Assembly (NCBI RefSeq): GCF_002009425.1
Contig: NZ_CP019936.1
Span: forward strand, 1,847,297 to 1,911,296
DNA from: Thiosocius teredinicola
Lineage (GTDB): Bacteria; Pseudomonadota; Gammaproteobacteria; Chromatiales; Chromatiaceae
Direction of reading: 5' to 3'
DNA: 64,000 bases
The notes under the pieces were generated by a model. The model searched no databases and was not told the DNA's origin. It saw only the letters and a program-made list of their open reading frames with translations. The position numbers were made by a program, and so were the translations under genes. The first letter of the stretch is position 1; each line of letters opens with the position of its first letter. This document shows, piece after piece, positions 1 through 10,877 of the stretch.

Positions 1-915
1 GCCCAGCTCGCTGCTTCGCAGATGGCGCTCGCCTTGCAGGTTGAAGTAATCATTGGTCGAAATGATCTTCTGGCTGTCGGGCGGCAGGTATTCGTTGATA
101 CCGAAGAAGTCGCCGGCGCCCAATTGCAGCCACTGCGCCTTGAAGCTGTAGTCGTCGCTGTCTGCGTTGAACAGTATGGAACGGTAGTGTTTCTTGGAGT
201 TGGCCGGCCCTGGGGCATTGGAAAAAGCGCCGAAGCCGAACTGATACAGCGCATCACTCTGCGCATCGAGGTCGCCACCCTGGTGTGCGGCGGCTGCTGC
301 GTTCAGCGCGAAATCCCAGTCGCGGTCTTCCGACTGCCAACTGTAGACGCCGCCTCCCGACCAAGTCGCATCTTCGTCGATCTCTCCGCTCAGGCGTTTG
401 CCTTGGTTACGGGTAATGATGTTGACGATACCCATCAAGGCGAACTCGCCATGCACGGCCGAACCCGGCCCGCGAACGATCTCTATCCGTTCGACCTGGC
501 TGATGGGTACCTCCAGGAATGCCGCATTGCCGCGCAATACCGGCGAGCTGAGGCTAACTCCATTGAGCATGACTTTTACCGTGCTCGACGCGAAGGCGGG
601 GGTCATGCCGCGAACCAGGATTTGGCTGGCGCCGTGGCCATTCGAGGTGATGTTGAGTCCCGGCACCAAGGTCAGCGCCTCGGCGACCGTGCGCATCCCA
701 CGCCGTTCCAGGTCGCGGCCGTCGAGCAGGGAAACCAGGCCGGGGACGAAATCCTTGTTCAGGCCGGTCTTGGTAGCGATCTCTGTCTGTTGCTCGAGCA
801 TCTGCATCAGTGCGTCGAGTTCGGCATCGTTGTTGTTTTGCGGTTCGGCTGCCTGGCCGGAGGTGAAGAATACACAGGCGAGTACCAGGCACACCAACGC
901 ACGGATCACGGCCAT
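1..915 (-). CDS. TonB-dependent outer membrane receptor, N-terminal part (gene runs off the left edge)
   Basis: This is the first 305 codons of a TonB-dependent receptor; the 3' end lies beyond the window. The start ATG at 915 is followed by a typical signal peptide (MAVIRALVCLVLACVFF). A plug domain follows, with the family phrases LVRGMTPAF, SQVERIEIVRGPGSAVHGE and MGIVNIITRNQGK, and then the first barrel strands. The plug arrangement (duplicated E.VRGPGSA..G pattern) is that of vitamin B12, siderophore or copper receptors. The substrate cannot be told from this fragment. It is convergent with nothing nearby and reads away from ppc. Confidence 0.85.
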   Translation of the reverse strand, partial: MAVIRALVCLVLACVFFTSGQAAEPQNNNDAELDALMQMLEQQTEIATKTGLNKDFVPGLVSLLDGRDLERRGMRTVAEALTLVPGLNITSNGHGASQILVRGMTPAFASSTVKVMLNGVSLSSPVLRGNAAFLEVPISQVERIEIVRGPGSAVHGEFALMGIVNIITRNQGKRLSGEIDEDATWSGGGVYSWQSEDRDWDFALNAAAAAHQGGDLDAQSDALYQFGFGAFSNAPGPANSKKHYRSILFNADSDDYSFKAQWLQLGAGDFFGINEYLPPDSQKIISTNDYFNLQGERHLRSSELG

Positions 916-1050
916 CTATCCTCCTTATCCGTGGGCGTCTGCCGGCTCGGTTCCGACATGGTCGACGATCGATTGCTGATGCCGGGATTATACCGCCAGG
1001 TGTCCGGGCCTTGGGCGAACCCAAGGCCTTGGCTGACGCATATCGAACAA

Positions 1051-3870
1051 CTAACCCGTGTTGCGCATACCGCCGGCGATCGCGTTGATCGAACGTAGCA
1101 GGGGGTCGAGGCTTGCCTCGCGGTCCACTTCGCGGGTGGACGGATCGCGGTAGCGACGCAGCAGTTCGAGCTGGATGTGGTTGAGGGGATCGAGATACGG
1201 ATCGCGTCGTTTCAATGACGTCTTGAGCAAGGGGTTCTCGTCGAGCAGCTCATCGATCTCGGCGACCTTGCGTACCCACTTGACCGCGCGCCAGTACTCC
1301 TCTTCGATCATCTCGAAAACCTGCTTGCTTGCCGCCGTGTCGCTGCACAGGTCGGCATATTCGCGCGCGATGTCCATGCGCGATTTACTCAGTGCCATCT
1401 GCGTATTGCTGAGCAGGGCGCGGAAGAAGGGCCATTCCTGGTACATCTTGCGTAGCGACTTCAGGCGTTTTTTCTCATTGCTGCAGCAAGCCTCCAACGC
1501 CGTGCCCAGGCCGTACCATGCGGGCAGCGTCTGCCGTGCTTGCGCCCAGCCGAAAACCCAGGCGATGGCGCGCACCGAAGACTTGGAACGATCGCCTTTG
1601 GCCCGGTGCGAGGGGCGTGAGCCGATATTCAGCATGCCGATCTCGGATACCGGGGTGGCCTCGTAGAAGTAGTCGAGGAACCCCGGGGTCTGCTCGGTGA
1701 GTTGGCGATACGCCTGCTCGCCCTTATGCACCAGGATGTCCATGTTGTTGTGAAACACCGGGTTGTCGGGCTCGACCTTGCGGATCAGGCCGGTGCTCGC
1801 GCTGACCACACCGGTCAGGCCCATGGTCAGCTCGTAGATCGCGGTCTCGCGGTTGCTGTACTTGTTCGACAGCACCTCACCTTGTTCGGTGAACTTGATC
1901 TGGCCGAGCAGCGTGCCGGCCGGCTGCGAGCGGATCGCCTCGTGGGTTGGGCCGCCGCCGCGGCCGATGGTACCGCCGCGGCCGTGAAACAGCCGGATGC
2001 GCACTCCGCGCTCTTCGCCCAATGCGATCACACGTTGTTGCGCGCGATACAGCATCCAGGCGGACGCAACGATACCGCCGTCTTTCGCCGAATCCGAATA
2101 GCCGAGCATGACCTCTTGCAGCCGGCTGTGCTTGCTCAGCAGGCGGCGGTAAACCGGATGGTCGAGCAGTTCGGATACGACCGGTTCGATACGCGACAGG
2201 TCGTTGATCGTCTCGAACAGCGGTGAAACGCCGATGCGGCATTGGAAGATCTCGCCCTGCTGGCCGACCAGCCCGGCGAGGCTGCCGAGGAACATCACAT
2301 GCATCACATCGGATGCGTGATGCGCCATCGATATCACGTAGCGACCGATAACCCGCTCGCTGATGGCGTCCTGCATCTCGCCGATAACGTCGAACACCCG
2401 CAGCACTTCCTGTGTCATTTCATCGAGCACGCTGCGATCGGTGATCACCGGCGGGTTCTCGATCAGTTCGCCGAGCAATTGCAGGCGTTGGCTCTCGTCG
2501 AGTTGTTGGTAGTCGTTGTTGATGCCGAGTTTGGCCAGAACATCGGCGACCGCCTCGGTATGTACCGTCGATTCCTGCCTGACATCCAGGCGGGCGAGGT
2601 AGAAACCGAAGGTGCGCACCAGGCGAATGAGATCGAGCAGTTCGGCATTCGCTGCGTTGCTGTCGCCGTGGCTGATCAGCGAGTCGCGAATCAATTCAAG
2701 GTCGCGCAGCAGGTCGATCTCATTCGCATAACCGGGATCGGGAATGAAGTCGGTATGCGGATCCAACCAGGCGCGCGCTCGCGTCTCGGTCTTGCGCAGG
2801 CGCAGCGAGATCACATACAGCTTTTGCCGGTAGGGCTCTTGAGAGAAACGTGCCGGCCATTCCTGGTCGTAGCTCGCGCGGTAGCTCTCATCTTCCGTCA
2901 GGCTTGCCATGAAGGCGGGCGAGGGCGTGCAGAATTCCAGCGATTGGGTAAGGATGCCGATCAGCTTGTCGACGCGTTCGATATAGGTGCGCAGGATCGT
3001 AACGTGCTGGGTCAGGATCGCTTCGCGCGTCGTCGATGCCGTAACGTTCGGGTTGCCGTCGCGGTCGCCACCGATCCAGCTGCCGAAACGGATCATGGCC
3101 GGTACATCGATGCCGTGATAGTCGGGGTGATCCTGGTAGGCGCGTCTGATCGCGCCTTCGAGACGCTGATAGACGACGGGAATCGCATCGAACAAGGCTT
3201 CACGGAAGTGATGCATGCCCATGCGGATCTCGTGGCGCACATCCGGCCGCGACGGCCGTACCTCGTTGGTTTTCCACAGGGTCTGGATGTGCGTGCGCAG
3301 GTTGCGGGTGTGATGCTCTTTGTAGTCGATCGAGGTCGGCGGGGCGTCGAGCGCCTCGTTGCTTTCGAAGATCCGGCGCATCTGCAGCATGATCGAGCGG
3401 CGCTTGGATTCGGTCGGGTGTGCCGTGAAGACCGGCATGTAGCGGATCTCTTCGAACAGGTCCTGCAGCTCGTCCGGGCTCACGCCCATGTTGCGCAGGT
3501 CGCGCAGACAGGCATCGAACGACCCTTTCCACAGCACGCCGCCCTTGGCGGCGATTCGCCGGCGCTGGCGGTGCTGAAAGCTTTCCTCGGCGGTGTTGGC
3601 CAATTGAAAATAGATACTGAACGCGCGGATCACGGGGCGCAGCGCGTCCGGTGACAGCGTGCTGATGAACTTTTTCAGTCGCGCGAGTCGCACCGGGTCC
3701 GGCTCGTCGCGCATCTGGATGAAGCCCTTGCGCAGGCGTTCGACCGAGCGCAATACGTCGCCGCCGGCCTGGCTGGCGATGACGTCGCCCAACAGACGCC
3801 CGAGGAGTTTGACGCGTCCACGCAAGGACTTGTCATGTTTTACACAGGCATCGATAAACAGATCGCTCAC
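1051..3870 (-). CDS. ppc: Phosphoenolpyruvate carboxylase
   Basis: Cytosolic enzyme that carboxylates PEP with bicarbonate to oxaloacetate, an anaplerotic reaction. The protein is 939 aa, slightly longer than the roughly 880 aa of the E. coli enzyme. The catalytic histidine motif [12 protein letters not shown] lies near residue 151. The sequence also holds [17 protein letters not shown], the second signature [10 protein letters not shown], the glycine-rich loop [13 protein letters not shown] and the conserved C-terminus MRNTG. The start codon is GTG at 3870. The gene is divergent from pgi, and the 149-bp gap between them should hold both promoters. No regulatory site was recognised there. Confidence 0.97.
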   Translation of the reverse strand: MSDLFIDACVKHDKSLRGRVKLLGRLLGDVIASQAGGDVLRSVERLRKGFIQMRDEPDPVRLARLKKFISTLSPDALRPVIRAFSIYFQLANTAEESFQHRQRRRIAAKGGVLWKGSFDACLRDLRNMGVSPDELQDLFEEIRYMPVFTAHPTESKRRSIMLQMRRIFESNEALDAPPTSIDYKEHHTRNLRTHIQTLWKTNEVRPSRPDVRHEIRMGMHHFREALFDAIPVVYQRLEGAIRRAYQDHPDYHGIDVPAMIRFGSWIGGDRDGNPNVTASTTREAILTQHVTILRTYIERVDKLIGILTQSLEFCTPSPAFMASLTEDESYRASYDQEWPARFSQEPYRQKLYVISLRLRKTETRARAWLDPHTDFIPDPGYANEIDLLRDLELIRDSLISHGDSNAANAELLDLIRLVRTFGFYLARLDVRQESTVHTEAVADVLAKLGINNDYQQLDESQRLQLLGELIENPPVITDRSVLDEMTQEVLRVFDVIGEMQDAISERVIGRYVISMAHHASDVMHVMFLGSLAGLVGQQGEIFQCRIGVSPLFETINDLSRIEPVVSELLDHPVYRRLLSKHSRLQEVMLGYSDSAKDGGIVASAWMLYRAQQRVIALGEERGVRIRLFHGRGGTIGRGGGPTHEAIRSQPAGTLLGQIKFTEQGEVLSNKYSNRETAIYELTMGLTGVVSASTGLIRKVEPDNPVFHNNMDILVHKGEQAYRQLTEQTPGFLDYFYEATPVSEIGMLNIGSRPSHRAKGDRSKSSVRAIAWVFGWAQARQTLPAWYGLGTALEACCSNEKKRLKSLRKMYQEWPFFRALLSNTQMALSKSRMDIAREYADLCSDTAASKQVFEMIEEEYWRAVKWVRKVAEIDELLDENPLLKTSLKRRDPYLDPLNHIQLELLRRYRDPSTREVDREASLDPLLRSINAIAGGMRNTG

Positions 3871-4019
3871 TGGACGTTACTCGCTGGTTGGTACTGCATC
3901 GTCGGCAGCGACGACCATGTCACTGTCGTGTCTTCCGTCACTGGTATACTTTCGCAAATTTGCGGCAAGTTTGCCGCAGGAAAATTCTGAAACACCCGCC
4001 ACGCCTGAATACCTCGTAT

Positions 4020-5666
4020 ATGCCGCTGATAAGTCAAACGCCTGCCTGGAAGTCACTGGAAACACACTGGAAAGAAATCGGTCGCCTGAGAATGCGCGAT
4101 CTGTTCGAGGCAGACCCCGAACGCTGCGAACGCTTCAGCCTCGAACAATGCGGTATCTACCTCGATTATTCCAAGAACCTGATCACCGAAGAGACCGTGC
4201 GCCGTCTGATGGCCTTGGCTGAGACCGCCGATCTGTCGTTCTGGGGCAACAGCCTGTTGCGTGGCGACAAGGTCAACAATACCGAAGGGCGCGCCGTGTT
4301 GCACATGGCCTTGCGCAACCTGGGTTACCGTGACTACCAGGTCGACGGCGTCGACGTGATGCCCGGCATTCGCTCGGTCTTGGCACGCATGCGGGCATTC
4401 TCGGAAGATGTCCGCGAGCGCCGTTGGCTGGGTTACACCGGGCAGGCGATCACCGATATCGTCAGCATCGGCATCGGCGGTTCGAGCCTCGGCCCCAAGA
4501 TGGTGTGCGAGGCGCTCAAGCCTTACCAGAACCCGTGGTTGCGCGTGCATTTCGTGTCCAACCTGGACGGTGCGCAGCTCGCGCAGACGCTGACCAACCT
4601 GAACCCGGCGACCACCTTGTTCGTCGTCGCGTCCAAGACCTTCACCACGCAGGACACGCTCGCCAACGCCTGTTCGGCGCGTGAATGGTGCCTCGCCAGC
4701 CTGCATAACGAGGCCGCCATCGCGCGGCACTTCGTTGCCGTATCCACCAATCGCGATGCGGTCGTCGAGTTCGGTATCGATCCGCACAATATGTTCGAGT
4801 TCTGGGAGTGGGTCGGCGGGCGCTATTCGCTATGGTCGGCAATCGGCCTGCCGATCGCGCTGGCGGTGGGCATGGAGCGTTTCGAGGAACTGCTGGCCGG
4901 CGCGCACGACATGGACGAGCACTTCGTCGAAGCCCCGCCCGAGCAGAACATGCCGATCATCCTCGCTTTGCTGGGTATCTGGTACAACAACTTCGGCGGT
5001 GCCGACACCCAGGCGATCATTCCCTACGATCACTATCTCGAGCACTTCGCGACCTATCTGCAGCAGGTCGACATGGAGAGCAACGGCAAGCGGGTGACGC
5101 GCGACGGCGAGGCGGTCGACTACCAGACCGGGGCGGTTATCTGGGGTCAGCCCGGCACCGATGCGCAGCACAGTTTCTTCCAGTTGATTCACCAGGGCAC
5201 GCGCCTGATCCCGACCGATTTCATCCTGCCGATGCGCAGCCACAAGCCGCTCGATGGACACCACGACAAGCTGGTCGCCAACTGCCTGGCGCAGGCCCAG
5301 GCGTTGATGCGTGGGCGCACCGAGCACGAGGCACGGGCCGAACTGGTAGCCGCCAATATGCCGTCGGAAATGGTCGAAAAGCTGGTGCCGCACCGTGTGT
5401 TTCCCGGCAATCGACCGAGCAACATGCTGGTGGTCGAGCAGGTCACGCCGCGCGTGTTGGGCGCCCTGATCGCACTGTACGAACACAAGGTGTTTGTGCA
5501 GGGCGTGGTGTGGGGTGTCGACTCGTTCGACCAGTGGGGTGTCGAACTCGGCAAGCAGTTGGCTGGACACATCCTCGCCGACTTCAGCCAGATCGCCTGT
5601 TCACCGGGTGTGGATTCGTCGACGGCCAGCCTGGTGCGGCGTTATCACCTGGCGATGAACGACTGA
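4020..5666 (+). CDS. pgi: Glucose-6-phosphate isomerase
   Basis: Interconverts glucose 6-phosphate and fructose 6-phosphate in glycolysis and gluconeogenesis. The 548-aa length is the usual one for bacterial Pgi. The phosphate-binding motif GIGGSSLGPK lies near residues 151-160. ASKTFTTQDT, the signature VGGRYSLWSAIGLPIAL, and the catalytic regions MESNGK and GTDAQHSFFQLIHQG are all present. The reading frame is open further upstream, to 3888, but the ATG at 4020 starts the conserved N-terminus, so it was chosen. A hairpin terminator follows 22 bp after the stop. Confidence 0.97.
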   Translation: MPLISQTPAWKSLETHWKEIGRLRMRDLFEADPERCERFSLEQCGIYLDYSKNLITEETVRRLMALAETADLSFWGNSLLRGDKVNNTEGRAVLHMALRNLGYRDYQVDGVDVMPGIRSVLARMRAFSEDVRERRWLGYTGQAITDIVSIGIGGSSLGPKMVCEALKPYQNPWLRVHFVSNLDGAQLAQTLTNLNPATTLFVVASKTFTTQDTLANACSAREWCLASLHNEAAIARHFVAVSTNRDAVVEFGIDPHNMFEFWEWVGGRYSLWSAIGLPIALAVGMERFEELLAGAHDMDEHFVEAPPEQNMPIILALLGIWYNNFGGADTQAIIPYDHYLEHFATYLQQVDMESNGKRVTRDGEAVDYQTGAVIWGQPGTDAQHSFFQLIHQGTRLIPTDFILPMRSHKPLDGHHDKLVANCLAQAQALMRGRTEHEARAELVAANMPSEMVEKLVPHRVFPGNRPSNMLVVEQVTPRVLGALIALYEHKVFVQGVVWGVDSFDQWGVELGKQLAGHILADFSQIACSPGVDSSTASLVRRYHLAMND

Positions 5667-5687
5667 ACGCCGCCGCAGGCGGAAACG

Positions 5688-5724
5688 AAAAAGGCCTGGA
5701 ACAATGAATGTTCCAGGCCTTTTT
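5688..5724 (+). terminator. Rho-independent terminator after pgi
   Basis: A perfect 10-bp stem (GGCCTGGAAC at 5693-5702 paired with GTTCCAGGCC at 5710-5719) with a 7-nt loop is preceded by an A run and followed by a T run. It ends pgi. With A and T runs on both flanks it could also stop transcripts leaving the tRNA-Asn gene on the other strand. Confidence 0.9.
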
Positions 5725-5730
5725 AATGTG

Positions 5731-5805
5731 TGGCTCCCCCGGTTGGATTCGAACCAACGACCAACGGATTAACAGTCCGCTGCGCTACCGCTGCGCCACA
5801 GGGGA
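5731..5805 (-). tRNA. tRNA-Asn (anticodon GTT)
   Basis: Read on the minus strand, a 75-nt cloverleaf begins TCCCCTG and ends CGGGGGA-G-CCA. The 7-bp acceptor stem includes one T-G pair. The D arm contains GCGCAGCGGTAGCGC, the anticodon loop reads CTGTTAA, and the T loop is GGTTCGAATCC. The CCA end is encoded. The intact gene has no repeat copy next to it. Confidence 0.96.
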
Positions 5806-5893
5806 ATAACAGCGAGCGCGAAGTTTACTTGCCGCCGCGGGTGGGGTCAACACCGCACCCGCGGCCTGTCCAAGTCGTCGTGCCATGCGGCAT

Positions 5894-6451
5894 TCAAAGC
5901 GGGTTGCAGATGATCGGACGGTTGCTCGGGCCGGTGTCGTCGACGCGCGCCCGTCCACTGCCGTACAGGATGACGGCGCGTTTCGAACCCGGACCGGCGC
6001 AGATGTTGAACGTGGCGTTGGTGCTCCATGCGGCACCGTCGCGGCGGAATCGAATCGCCGGCCGGCCGCTGGTGGTGGCTACCTGCGTGGCGGGATACTG
6101 CAGCGTCTCGTGGCGCAAAAGTTCCTCGTGGCTGCCGCGCTGTTTATTGCTGTCGTTGTCGACGAAGATCAGGTAACCCTGCGACCAGCCGCGGAAGTCG
6201 CCGGAACAGGTGCTACCGTCGTCGCTGGGGCAGAGCGAGACATGCCGCTGCCGTGAAACGGCCTCGTTGCGGGCGTAGCGCAGGCTGGTCAGAAACTGGT
6301 TGGCGGTGGTGGATACCGCAGAGCGTTCGGCGAATGCCGCCCAACTGGGGATGGTAATCGCCAGCGCAACGCTGATTACAGCTATCGTTGCAGTGAGTTC
6401 AACGAGGGTGAGGCCGCGTGCATGCGGCGGTAGGTTTTTCTCGACATCCAT
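5894..6451 (-). CDS. GspH/FimT-family type IV pseudopilin
   Basis: A 185-aa minor pilin-like protein. A short basic leader ends in a glycine, followed by LTLVELTATIAVISVALAI. This is the prepilin peptidase site and hydrophobic helix of type IV pilins and type II secretion pseudopilins. The Glu at mature position 5 is present. The C-terminal part has the GspH/FimT globular domain pattern (GWSQGYLIFVDND and a pair of late cysteines). It would be processed by PilD and sit at a pilus tip or in a pseudopilus. No other pilus genes are nearby, so it is an orphan FimT-like protein. The exact role is unknown. Confidence 0.85.
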   Translation of the reverse strand: MDVEKNLPPHARGLTLVELTATIAVISVALAITIPSWAAFAERSAVSTTANQFLTSLRYARNEAVSRQRHVSLCPSDDGSTCSGDFRGWSQGYLIFVDNDSNKQRGSHEELLRHETLQYPATQVATTSGRPAIRFRRDGAAWSTNATFNICAGPGSKRAVILYGSGRARVDDTGPSNRPIICNPL

Positions 6452-6535
6452 GTCGTAAAGCCTCCGTGCTTGTTATGCGACGCCCCGATCCGTGGGGCGT
6501 ACGTTGAATTTTCGTGTTTCGAAAAGAACGACCGT

Positions 6536-7723
6536 TCAGGCAACCACCTTCGCGATACGGTCGAGTGCATTGTCGAGGTTTTCCATGCTGGTCGCAATCG
6601 AGATGCGCACGTGGCCGGATAACCCGAATGCGGTGCCTGGAACCAGCGCAACGCCGGCATTGACGATCAGGTGCTCGGCCAGTTGCAGGTCGTCGTGCAC
6701 CTCGTCGATGGCATCGATCAGGCCCTTGACCGAGGGAAACACGTAGAAGGTGCCATCGGTCGGCAGGCACTCGATGCCCGGCATCGCGTTGAGGCGCTCG
6801 ACGACATGGTCGTGACGTTTCTTGAACTGCACCAGCATCTCGCCGATGCATTCCTGCGGGCCGTTCAGCGCGGCTTCGGCGGCGTACTGCGAGATCGACG
6901 TCGGGTTCGACGTGCTCTGCGACTGGATCTTCTTCATCGCCTTGATGATGTCCGCTGGGCCGGCGGCATAGCCGATGCGCCAGCCGGTCATCGAATAAGC
7001 CTTGGACACGCCGTTCAGCACCAGCGTGCGATTGGCCAGGTCCGGACACACGTTCAGGATGTTGACGAACGGCTCATCCTGGTTCCAGCGGATGTGCTCG
7101 TACATATCATCGGTGGCAATGGCGACCTTCGGGTAGTCGCGCAGTACCTCGCCCAGCGCCGCCAGCTCTTCGCCGGTGTAGGCCATGCCGGTCGGGTTCG
7201 ACGGGCTGTTGATGACGAACAGGCGCGTCTTGTCGGTCAGCGCGCCGCGCAGTTGGGCAGGGGTGATCTTGAAGTGCTGGTCGGCGCCGGCATGCACCAA
7301 CACCGGCACGCCGCCGGCCAGGATCGACATGTCCGGATACGAGACCCAGAAGGGTGCCGGAATGATCACTTCGTCGCCCGGGTCGAGGATCGCCTGGGCC
7401 AGGTTGTAGAAACTCTGCTTGCCGCCGCACGAAACCAGGATCTGCTCCGGCGTGTAGTCGAAACTGTTGTCGCGTCGGAACTTTTCGATGATCGCCTGTT
7501 TCAAACCCGGCGTGCCGTCGACCGGTGTGTATTTGGTCTTGCCGGCGGCAAGCGCCTGGCGAGCGGCCTCTTTGATGTGCTCGGGCGTGTCGAAATCCGG
7601 TTCACCGGCCCCCAGGCCGATAACGTCTTTACCCTCGGCGCGTAGCGCTGCGGCGCGTGCCGTGATGGCCAGGGTGGGTGAGGGCTTGACGGCCTGTACT
7701 CGGCTGGAAAGCTTGATGCTCAT
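6536..7723 (-). CDS. aspC: Class I pyridoxal-phosphate aminotransferase, aspartate aminotransferase type
   Basis: A 395-aa PLP enzyme of aminotransferase class I, subfamily Ib. It most likely moves the amino group of aspartate to 2-oxoglutarate and may also serve prephenate. The Schiff-base lysine is K241 in SKAYSMTGWRIGY. The family motifs GAGEPDFDTP, NSPSNPTG and DDMYEHI are all seen. The start ATG at 7723 gives the standard N-terminus. It is convergent with nothing, and its 5' end faces uvrB across about 90 bp. Substrate preference within Ib enzymes cannot be fixed from motifs. Confidence 0.92.
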   Translation of the reverse strand: MSIKLSSRVQAVKPSPTLAITARAAALRAEGKDVIGLGAGEPDFDTPEHIKEAARQALAAGKTKYTPVDGTPGLKQAIIEKFRRDNSFDYTPEQILVSCGGKQSFYNLAQAILDPGDEVIIPAPFWVSYPDMSILAGGVPVLVHAGADQHFKITPAQLRGALTDKTRLFVINSPSNPTGMAYTGEELAALGEVLRDYPKVAIATDDMYEHIRWNQDEPFVNILNVCPDLANRTLVLNGVSKAYSMTGWRIGYAAGPADIIKAMKKIQSQSTSNPTSISQYAAEAALNGPQECIGEMLVQFKKRHDHVVERLNAMPGIECLPTDGTFYVFPSVKGLIDAIDEVHDDLQLAEHLIVNAGVALVPGTAFGLSGHVRISIATSMENLDNALDRIAKVVA

Positions 7724-7813
7724 GGCGTTCGAATGGGTCTCTCGGGCTTGAACTCGTCGCGGACGGATTGGTTGGTATCATAACGGATTGGTTCAGGGCC
7801 GATCACCACCTTT

Positions 7814-9823
7814 ATGGCAAAAAAAATCTTCGATCTGCAGTCGCGCTTTGCCCCGGCGGGTGATCAGCCGGCTGCGATTCGGCAATTGACCGAGGGTCTG
7901 CGCGATGGCGAGGCCGGCATGACCCTGCTCGGCGTGACCGGCTCGGGCAAGACCTTCACGATCGCCAACGTGATCGACGAGGTGCAGCGCCCGACCATGA
8001 TCCTGGCGCCGAACAAGACGCTGGCGGCCCAGCTGTACGGCGAATTCCGCGATTTCTTCCCCAACAACTCGGTCGAGTACTTCGTCTCCTATTACGATTA
8101 CTACCAGCCCGAGGCCTATGTGCCGTCGTCCGACACCTTCATTGAAAAGGACGCCTCGGTGAACGAGCACGTCGAGCAGATGCGCCTGTCGGCGACCAAG
8201 GCGCTGCTGGAGCGGCGCGACGTTATCGTTGTCGCCACGGTGTCGTCGATCTACGGCCTGGGCGATCCGCGCCAGTACCTGCGCATGATGCTGCACCTGT
8301 CGCGCGGTGAGCGCATTGATCAGCGCGCCATCCTGCGGCGCCTGGCCGAGCTGCAGTACAAGCGTAACGACATGGAACTGGCGCGCGGCACCTACCGGGT
8401 GCGTGGCGAGTTGATCGACATCCACCCGGCCGAATCGGACGACGAGGCGGTGCGTGTCGAGCTGTTCGATGACGAGGTCGAGACGCTGTCCATTTTCGAC
8501 CCATTGACCGGCGAGGTGTTGCGCAAAGTGCCGCGCTACACCGTCTACCCCAAGACCCACTACGTCACGCCACGCGACACCATCCTCGAGGCGGTCGACG
8601 GGATCAAGGTCGAACTCAAGGAGCGCCTCGAACAGCTGTACGGCGTGCAGAAACTGGTCGAACACCAGCGCCTGCAGCAGCGCACCCAGTTCGACCTCGA
8701 GATGATGGTTGAACTCGGCTATTGCTCGGGGATCGAGAACTATTCTCGCTACTTGTCTGGTCGTGCGCCGGGCGAGGGGCCGCCGACCCTGTTCGACTAC
8801 CTGCCCGAAGACTCGCTGCTGGTAATCGACGAGTCGCACGTGACGGTGCCGCAGCTCGGTGCCATGTACCGCGGCGACCGGTCACGTAAAGAGACGCTGG
8901 TGGAATACGGTTTCCGCCTGCCGTCGGCGCTGGACAACCGGCCGCTGCGCTTCGAGGAGTTCGAGGCGCGCGCCCCGCAGACCATCTATGTATCGGCGAC
9001 GCCGCGCGATTACGAGCGCGAGCACTCGGGCGTAATTGTCGAACAGGTGGTGCGGCCGACCGGCCTGGTCGATCCCGAGGTCGAGGTGCGGCCAGCCTCG
9101 ACCCAGGTCGACGACCTGCTGTCCGAGATCAATGCGCGCACCGAGATGGGCGACCGGGTGCTGGTCACGACGCTGACCAAGCGCATGGCCGAGGACCTGA
9201 CCGACTACCTGATCGAGCACGGCGTGCGTGTGCGCTATCTGCACTCGGATATCGATACGGTGGAGCGGGTGGAGATCATCCGCGACCTGCGCTTGGGTGA
9301 GTTCGATGTGCTGGTCGGCATCAACCTGCTGCGCGAAGGCCTGGACATGCCCGAGGTGTCGCTGGTCGCCATTCTCGATGCCGACAAGGAGGGCTTTCTG
9401 CGTTCCGAGGGTTCGTTGATCCAGACCATCGGCCGTGCGGCACGTAATGCCCGCGGCAAGGCGATCCTCTACGGTGACCGGATCACCGGCTCGATGCAGC
9501 GCGCGATCGACGAAACCGAACGTCGCCGCACCAAGCAGATGGATTTCAACAAGGAACACAACATCACGCCGAGGACGGTCGAGAAGAACATCGCCGACAT
9601 CATGGAGGCCGCCTACCCGGGTGCGCCGCCGGCGCCGAGGCGTTTCGCCAAGGTGGCCGAAGAGACCTCGGAGTACGCGTCGCTGACCCCGGCGCAGATG
9701 ATGAAGAAGATCAAGGAACTCGAAAAGACGATGCACAAGCACGCCAAGAATCTCGAGTTCGAAGAGGCCGCCAGGATTCGCGACCAGTTGAAGTCGCTGC
9801 AAGGCAAGGGCCTGGTCGCCTAG
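7814..9823 (+). CDS. uvrB: UvrABC excinuclease subunit B
   Basis: DNA damage verification helicase of nucleotide excision repair; works with UvrA and UvrC. The protein is 669 aa, the normal length. It contains Walker A GVTGSGKT at residues 40-47 and the DNA-gripping beta-hairpin region [20 protein letters not shown]. The DEAD-like box is IDESH, and the helicase motifs [16 protein letters not shown] and QTIGRAARN follow. A C-terminal UVR coiled-coil domain (around residues 630-665) contacts UvrC. Complete and unremarkable. Confidence 0.98.
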   Translation: MAKKIFDLQSRFAPAGDQPAAIRQLTEGLRDGEAGMTLLGVTGSGKTFTIANVIDEVQRPTMILAPNKTLAAQLYGEFRDFFPNNSVEYFVSYYDYYQPEAYVPSSDTFIEKDASVNEHVEQMRLSATKALLERRDVIVVATVSSIYGLGDPRQYLRMMLHLSRGERIDQRAILRRLAELQYKRNDMELARGTYRVRGELIDIHPAESDDEAVRVELFDDEVETLSIFDPLTGEVLRKVPRYTVYPKTHYVTPRDTILEAVDGIKVELKERLEQLYGVQKLVEHQRLQQRTQFDLEMMVELGYCSGIENYSRYLSGRAPGEGPPTLFDYLPEDSLLVIDESHVTVPQLGAMYRGDRSRKETLVEYGFRLPSALDNRPLRFEEFEARAPQTIYVSATPRDYEREHSGVIVEQVVRPTGLVDPEVEVRPASTQVDDLLSEINARTEMGDRVLVTTLTKRMAEDLTDYLIEHGVRVRYLHSDIDTVERVEIIRDLRLGEFDVLVGINLLREGLDMPEVSLVAILDADKEGFLRSEGSLIQTIGRAARNARGKAILYGDRITGSMQRAIDETERRRTKQMDFNKEHNITPRTVEKNIADIMEAAYPGAPPAPRRFAKVAEETSEYASLTPAQMMKKIKELEKTMHKHAKNLEFEEAARIRDQLKSLQGKGLVA

Positions 9824-9833
9824 CGGCGATCGG

Positions 9834-10775
9834 TCAGCGGCGATCTTTGCGGCCGGCATTGCCGGGTTCGACAATCCGGCCATTCTCCACGGTCATGCGG
9901 TTGAGCAGGTCGATGAACGACTGCTGGTAGCGCCGCAGATATTTTTCGCGATGATAGGCAACCCAGGTCGTTTCCCACGGCAACAGGTGCTTCAGTTCAC
10001 GCATCGACAGGTCCTTGTCGATGGTCGGTGAATACGCCGTCTGCGCGATCAGCCCCACGCCCAGTCCTTCGCGCACATAGGTCTTGATCACATCGGTATC
10101 CACCGCGCTCAACACGATGTTGGGGCGCAGGCCGCTGCGTGCAAACGTCGACTTCAGGTGCGTCGAGCCGTTGAGACCGAAGGTGTAGGTGATCAAGGGG
10201 TATTTGCAGATGCACTCCAGACCGAGTGGCTTGCAACGCAGCACTGCGTGTCGCTTGGGTGCAATCAGCACGCGGTTCCAGCGGTAGATCGGCAATGCGG
10301 TCAGGGTGGGGTGCTCGCCGAGTTCCTCGGTGCAGATTGAGAAGTCGACCTTGTCGGCCAATGCCATCTCGACCAGCTGCTGCGGCGTGCCCTGATGGAT
10401 CTGCAGCGAAACATCGGGAAACACCTTGCGGAACTCCTGGATGACACGCGGCAGTACGTAGCGCGCCTGGGTGTGCGTGGTGCCGATGCGCAGAATGCCT
10501 TTGTCTTCATCGACATGGTCGCGACCGACCGCGAGGATGTTTTCGCGCAGCGCCAACGACTGGCGGGCATAGTTCAATACTTTCTCGCCGCTGGCAGTCA
10601 GGCTTACCAGGCGCTTGCCCTTGCGGGTGAAGATCTCGGTTCCCAGCTCGCCTTCAAGACGTGCCAGTTGCTGTGAAACCGCCGACTGCACGATGTGCAG
10701 GCGCTCTGCTGCCTCGGTCACGTTGAAGTTTGCCTCGACGACCGCGACCAGTGAGGCAAGTTGCCTCAGTTCCAT
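9834..10775 (-). CDS. cysB: CysB-type LysR-family transcriptional regulator
   Basis: A 313-aa LysR-type regulator. The N-terminal winged helix-turn-helix covers residues 1-60 (NVTEAAERLHIVQSAVSQQL), followed by an effector-binding domain. CysB-type features are IGTTHTQARYVLP, QIHQGTPQQL, YPLITYTFGLNGS and DTDVIKTYVREGLGVGLIA. CysB proteins sense N-acetylserine/O-acetylserine and activate sulfate assimilation. It is divergent from cysJIHC, with 102 bp between the starts. That AT-rich gap is the obvious place for its binding sites, though no clear site could be delimited. It could equally be a Cbl-type paralogue. Confidence 0.88.
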   Translation of the reverse strand: MELRQLASLVAVVEANFNVTEAAERLHIVQSAVSQQLARLEGELGTEIFTRKGKRLVSLTASGEKVLNYARQSLALRENILAVGRDHVDEDKGILRIGTTHTQARYVLPRVIQEFRKVFPDVSLQIHQGTPQQLVEMALADKVDFSICTEELGEHPTLTALPIYRWNRVLIAPKRHAVLRCKPLGLECICKYPLITYTFGLNGSTHLKSTFARSGLRPNIVLSAVDTDVIKTYVREGLGVGLIAQTAYSPTIDKDLSMRELKHLLPWETTWVAYHREKYLRRYQQSFIDLLNRMTVENGRIVEPGNAGRKDRR

Positions 10776-10877
10776 ATCGCCAAAAGTGATAGAGCATCAA
10801 AATTCATAACTTCAAAAGATAAACCCCTTGCCGCAGTCTTGCCAGCAAGTAAGCACGACAAACGTTATGGGGTAAGC

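Noticed and set aside
2242..3654. Long plus-strand open frame opposite ppc
   Set aside because: It is the complement of a certain gene in high-G+C DNA and has no family pattern or ribosome site.
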